From NCBI GenBank assembly GCA_003447545.1, contig DLYX01000545.1, forward strand, positions 1-9,786: 9,786 nucleotides of DNA. Reading direction: 5' to 3'. The notes beneath the pieces are model-generated. The model made no database searches, had not been told where the DNA came from, and saw only the letters and a list, made by a program, of their open reading frames with translations. Position numbers and translations under genes: made by a program. Shown in pieces: positions 7,617 through 9,786 of the stretch (within the stretch, counting starts at the first letter, position 1; each line of letters opens with the position of its first letter). The stretch is from Deltaproteobacteria bacterium (GTDB lineage Bacteria > Desulfobacterota > Binatia > UBA12015).

Positions 7617-8399
7617 ATGGGTAGCTATCCCGAGGGACATCGCGCATTCGATCTGAGCGGGAAAACCGCTGTCATCACCGGCGGAAGCCGTGGGCTCGGC
7701 CGTGAAATGACATTGGCCTTCGCGGCACACGGCGCAAACGTGGTCATCGCAAGCCGAAAATTGGACGCCTGCAAAGCTCTGGCGAAGGAAGTGCAGGAGA
7801 AAACCGGCCGCGAGGCTCTGCCGGTCGCAGCCCATGTGGGGAACTGGCAGGAATGTGACCAGCTCGCGACCACCGCACTGCATCATTTCGGCAAGATCGA
7901 TATCCTGGTCAATAACGCCGGGATGTCGCCTCTCTACGCCTCCCTGCCGGAAGTCAGCGAGGCGCTTTGGGACAAGGTGATCGCGGTCAATATCAAGGGG
8001 CCTTTTCGGCTCTCCTCGCTTTTCGGAAGCGCCATGGTCGAAAGTGGCGGCGGCACGATCATCAACATCTCCAGCATTGCCGCGATCGCACCGACAGCCA
8101 GCGAAGTTCCCTACGGCATCGCAAAGGCCGGACTGAACAATATGACCGCGAGCCTCTCGCGAACCTTTGCTCCCAGCGTTCGGGTCAACTGCCTGATGCC
8201 GGGGCCGTTCCTCACCGATATCAGTGCGGCATGGCCCGAAGAGGCCCATGAGCACTTTCGCAAGACAATCCCCCTGCAACGAGCGGGCAACCCTGACGAA
8301 ATCGTCGGTGCCGCGCTCTATCTGGCCAGCGACCTTTCGAGCTATACGACCGGAGCCGTCATCAAGATCGACGGCGGCAGCACCCATGCCCCCGCATAG
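7617..8399 (+). CDS. SDR family NAD(P)-dependent oxidoreductase
   Basis: Classical short-chain dehydrogenase/reductase of 260 aa, cytoplasmic. The Rossmann nucleotide loop TGGSRGLG is at 21-28, and SRK at 46-48 after beta-2 favours NADP(H). The structural NNAG is at 99-102. The catalytic tetrad is complete: N125, S153, Y166 and K170 (YGIAK). The C-terminal MPGPFLTDI and KIDGGSTHAPA are usual for FabG/gluconate-dehydrogenase-like SDRs. The substrate cannot be deduced. The start at 7617 fits the usual SDR N-terminus (AFDLSGKTAVITGG begins ten residues in). The ATG at 7572 in the same frame is possible but would add 15 unusual residues. The frame is open far upstream only because it crosses the antisense strand of the GluQRS gene. 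Confidence 0.95.
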   Translation: MGSYPEGHRAFDLSGKTAVITGGSRGLGREMTLAFAAHGANVVIASRKLDACKALAKEVQEKTGREALPVAAHVGNWQECDQLATTALHHFGKIDILVNNAGMSPLYASLPEVSEALWDKVIAVNIKGPFRLSSLFGSAMVESGGGTIINISSIAAIAPTASEVPYGIAKAGLNNMTASLSRTFAPSVRVNCLMPGPFLTDISAAWPEEAHEHFRKTIPLQRAGNPDEIVGAALYLASDLSSYTTGAVIKIDGGSTHAPA

Positions 8400-8413
8400 G
8401 TGCCGTCGGGATC

Positions 8414-8587
8414 TCAGGCCGCAGCCGAGCCATCCTTTTTCTGCTCGCTCTGCTGTTCGGTCTGATACTTCGAAAAGTTCGTCCGAATCAGCCAGCCATC
8501 CTTGACCTTGCGTCCCACAGCCATCAGGCGGCGGGGGGCCGGGGTTTCAGCATTCGGGCGACGGGTTTCCTCTTTCATATTCATCAT
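8414..8587 (-). CDS. Small basic hypothetical protein, 57 aa
   Basis: This short gene was found by reading the minus strand directly. Its ATG (8587-8585) is preceded by a very strong Shine-Dalgarno, GAGGAG, with seven-base spacing, and TGA at 8416-8414 ends it. The product begins MMNMKEETRR, has a Pro/Ala stretch (NAETPAPRR), then VGRKVKDGWLIRTNFSKY and a polar tail rich in Gln, Lys and Glu ending GSAAA. It has no signal peptide, membrane segment or cysteine and is rich in Lys/Arg, so an RNA-, DNA- or protein-binding role is possible but unproven. I do not recognise the family. It converges with the SDR gene (14-base gap) and is divergent from the membrane-protein gene at 8790. The strong ribosome site and clean packing between neighbours argue that it is real. 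Confidence 0.7.
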   Translation of the reverse strand: MMNMKEETRRPNAETPAPRRLMAVGRKVKDGWLIRTNFSKYQTEQQSEQKKDGSAAA

Positions 8588-8594
8588 GATCAAT

Positions 8595-8600
8595 CTCCTC
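8595..8600 (-). promoter_or_regulatory. Ribosome binding site for the 57-aa gene
   Basis: GAGGAG on the minus strand, seven bases before the ATG at 8587. It is among the best Shine-Dalgarno matches in the window and is the main support for this small gene. Confidence 0.75.
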
Positions 8601-8694
8601 GCTGCCCTGTCATTGCGGGATTCATGCCAAGAGAGGACCGGGAAAATAGATTGATTTTACTGACTTTATCCCGGCAGAAGGCTCCGGTTGAACA

Positions 8695-8738
8695 GAATTG
8701 GACCGCACAAATTGGAACGTTTGGACGGAATTGTCCGG
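8695..8738. repeat. Cluster of short repeats and a dyad in the divergent spacer
   Basis: The 202-base spacer between the small minus-strand gene and the plus-strand membrane-protein gene holds three TTGGA-type units: GAATTGGACCG at 8695, AAATTGGAACG at 8709 and TTTGGACGG at 8720. A dyad follows, GGAC-N6-GTCC at 8723-8736, within TTGGACGGAATTGTCC. These could be binding sites of one regulator for either gene. A TTGACC at 8754-8759 is a possible -35 element, but the nearest -10-like TTAAAG is 20 bases further on, so I do not call a promoter. Rest of the spacer: an AT-rich stretch at 8641-8670, nothing else that I see. Confidence 0.35.
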
Positions 8739-8789
8739 CTCCGACACAACCGCTTGACCCCCGGAGTCTTCCGTGGCGGTTAAAGACCC

Positions 8790-9173
8790 ATGTCTTCCGT
8801 CTGGTCGCGCTGTTCCCTGTGGCTCTCGCTACTGCTCTTTCTCCCCGTCCCTTTCTGGGCTTTTGGCACCGGTTGGGCCTCTGTCGCCTGGCTGGCCGAG
8901 ATCAGCGGGTTTACCGCGATCATATTCCTGGTCGATGGGGGCTTGGTCGCAACGATGATGACCGCAACCCTGGTCACGCAAACCATCCTTTGGGCTGCCG
9001 CCCTGTTTTTCGCCAGCGCGCGAATCGTCCACTACGTGCCGGGTTCCCGCCGTGCCGGATTTATAGCGACAACCGGTCTGCTCCTTCTGGCGGGTTCCCT
9101 GCTTTTCCCGGTCTATGCGACCTCCTTTGTCCGAGACGGCGAGCCCGTTAACCTGATCGGACTTTTCCAATGA
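8790..9173 (+). CDS. Hypothetical four-helix membrane protein, 127 aa
   Basis: I do not recognise this family. The product has four hydrophobic segments, at about 9-27, 33-51, 54-77 and 90-113. Charges are few: Arg78, Arg87 and Arg88 lie in the loop between helices 3 and 4, and Asp49 sits in or near helix 2. It looks like a small integral inner-membrane protein with short loops. The ATG at 8790 has no good Shine-Dalgarno (GGTTAAAGACCC before it). Its TGA (9171-9173) overlaps the ATG of the DUF3604 gene (9170) by ATGA, so translation is probably coupled and the two products may act together. Amphipathic, hydrophobic composition and absence of in-frame stops support a real gene. Confidence 0.75.
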   Translation: MSSVWSRCSLWLSLLLFLPVPFWAFGTGWASVAWLAEISGFTAIIFLVDGGLVATMMTATLVTQTILWAAALFFASARIVHYVPGSRRAGFIATTGLLLLAGSLLFPVYATSFVRDGEPVNLIGLFQ

Positions 9174-9786
9174 TCTATCGCCGATCGATCTGGGTCCTGA
9201 TCGCTCTCTGCTGAGCGCCCCTCCTGCCCGAGCGGAGACCGTTGCGGTCCTCGCCCCGCCCTTGGCCCTCCCGGCCGGGCTCAATCCCGAGGGCCGAGTG
9301 GCCTGCGCGGATCGCACCCCTCTTCGCAAGGCGCTTTTTGGAGATCTCCATGTGCACTCCACGCTCTCGCTGGATGCAGCGACTCAGGGCACGCGTAATC
9401 GGCCGCGCGACGCCTATCGCTTCGCGCGCGGCGAGAGGCTCGGTATCCAGCCTTATGATGGAGACGTGGCGATGCGCGAGGTCCAACTGGAAAGACCGCT
9501 TGATTTTGCAGCAGTCACCGACCACGCGGAACTCTTCGGCGAGTTGCATATATGCCGCACGCCCGAAGCCGAGGGCTATGATGCAACCGCCTGCAAGATT
9601 TACAGGCGCTGGCCACGACTCGCTTTCTTCCTGATCAACGGATCCATGACCGACGGGAGCAGCTTCGCTTTTTGCGGCGAGAATGCTGCGATCTGCCTGA
9701 AAGCGGCGAAGGGCCCTTGGGAAGAGACCATCACGGCAGCCGAGGAGGCCTACGATCGCAGCTCCGCGTGCAATTTCACCAGTCTG
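9170..9786 (+). CDS. DUF3604 (PHP-like) exported protein, frameshifted in the signal peptide, 3' part outside window
   Basis: The conserved part is read in the frame of base 9202 and is open to the window end. It contains ALFGDLHVHSTLSLDAATQG, with the PHP-type metal motif HVH (His codons at 9349 and 9355), then RPRDAYRFARGERLG, RPLDFAAVTDHAELFGEL (Asp-His at 9520-9525) and a CRTPEAEGYD segment. These are hallmarks of DUF3604 proteins, predicted metal-dependent hydrolases. The natural start, ATG at 9170, overlaps the previous stop. It encodes MIYRRSIWVLIALC and then hits TGA at 9212-9214. Shifting one base back within the GCTCTCTGCTG run gives LLSAPPARA before Glu, a perfect signal-peptide end. 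So a single missing base splits the signal peptide from the mature protein. No good alternative start exists in the second frame before a GTG at 9298, which would lack the signal. It may be a mutation or a sequencing error. Confidence 0.82.

Noticed and set aside
8754..8785. Sigma-70-like promoter TTGACC ... TTAAAG before the membrane-protein gene
   Set aside because: The spacer is 20 bases and the -10 would end only four bases before the ATG, leaving no room for a transcript leader.
9196..9216. Programmed ribosomal frameshift at the DUF3604 signal peptide
   Set aside because: No X-XXY-YYZ slippery heptamer and no evident downstream stimulatory hairpin; a CT-run indel explains it better.
9175..9549. 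Minus-strand and alternative plus-strand frames over the DUF3604 region
   Set aside because: The conserved HVH and TDHAE motifs are in another frame that stays open to the window end; the alternatives are shadows.

Overview
The window is about 9.8 kb of densely packed bacterial chromosome with high GC (my rough estimate, high 50s percent). There is no insertion sequence, integrase, CRISPR array, tRNA or rRNA that I can see. The gene set points to a Gram-negative, free-living and probably uncultivated environmental bacterium: a peptide ABC importer, a luciferase-like flavin/F420 oxidoreductase, a DUF3108-type exported protein, two queuosine enzymes, an acyltransferase-3 membrane protein, an SDR and a DUF3604 protein. 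Exported proteins with classical signal peptides and Ala-X-Ala cleavage sites support a two-membrane cell. Placement in a deltaproteobacteria-like, Myxococcota or Binatota lineage is only a guess.

Layout. (1) Positions 1-2509, minus strand: a dppB-dppC-dppD style oligopeptide ABC transporter. The genes overlap by 1 and 4 bases, and the ATPase runs off the left edge. (2) Positions 2625-4788, plus strand: an unrecognised 168-aa helical protein, an LLM-class oxidoreductase 15 bases downstream, and a secreted DUF3108-like protein 25 bases after that. The spacing suggests one transcript, divergent from the transporter. (3) Positions 4829-7568: QueE on minus, an acyltransferase-3 membrane protein on plus, and glutamyl-Q tRNA(Asp) synthetase on minus. 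QueE makes an early queuosine precursor and GluQRS decorates the finished base in tRNA-Asp, so the two ends of one pathway flank an unrelated-looking membrane enzyme. (4) Positions 7617-8399, plus: a complete classical SDR. (5) Positions 8414-8587, minus: a 57-aa gene with a near-perfect Shine-Dalgarno, easily missed because of its size. (6) Positions 8790-9786, plus: a 127-aa four-helix membrane protein whose stop overlaps the start of a DUF3604 gene. The DUF3604 signal peptide is broken by a one-base frameshift, and the gene runs off the right edge.

Most of the window is ordinary housekeeping or metabolic content. The parts that deserve a second look are at the right end (the frameshifted DUF3604 gene, its overlapping membrane partner, the small basic protein and the repeat-rich spacer between them) and the unrecognised helical protein with an inverted repeat in its leader at 2564-2581.
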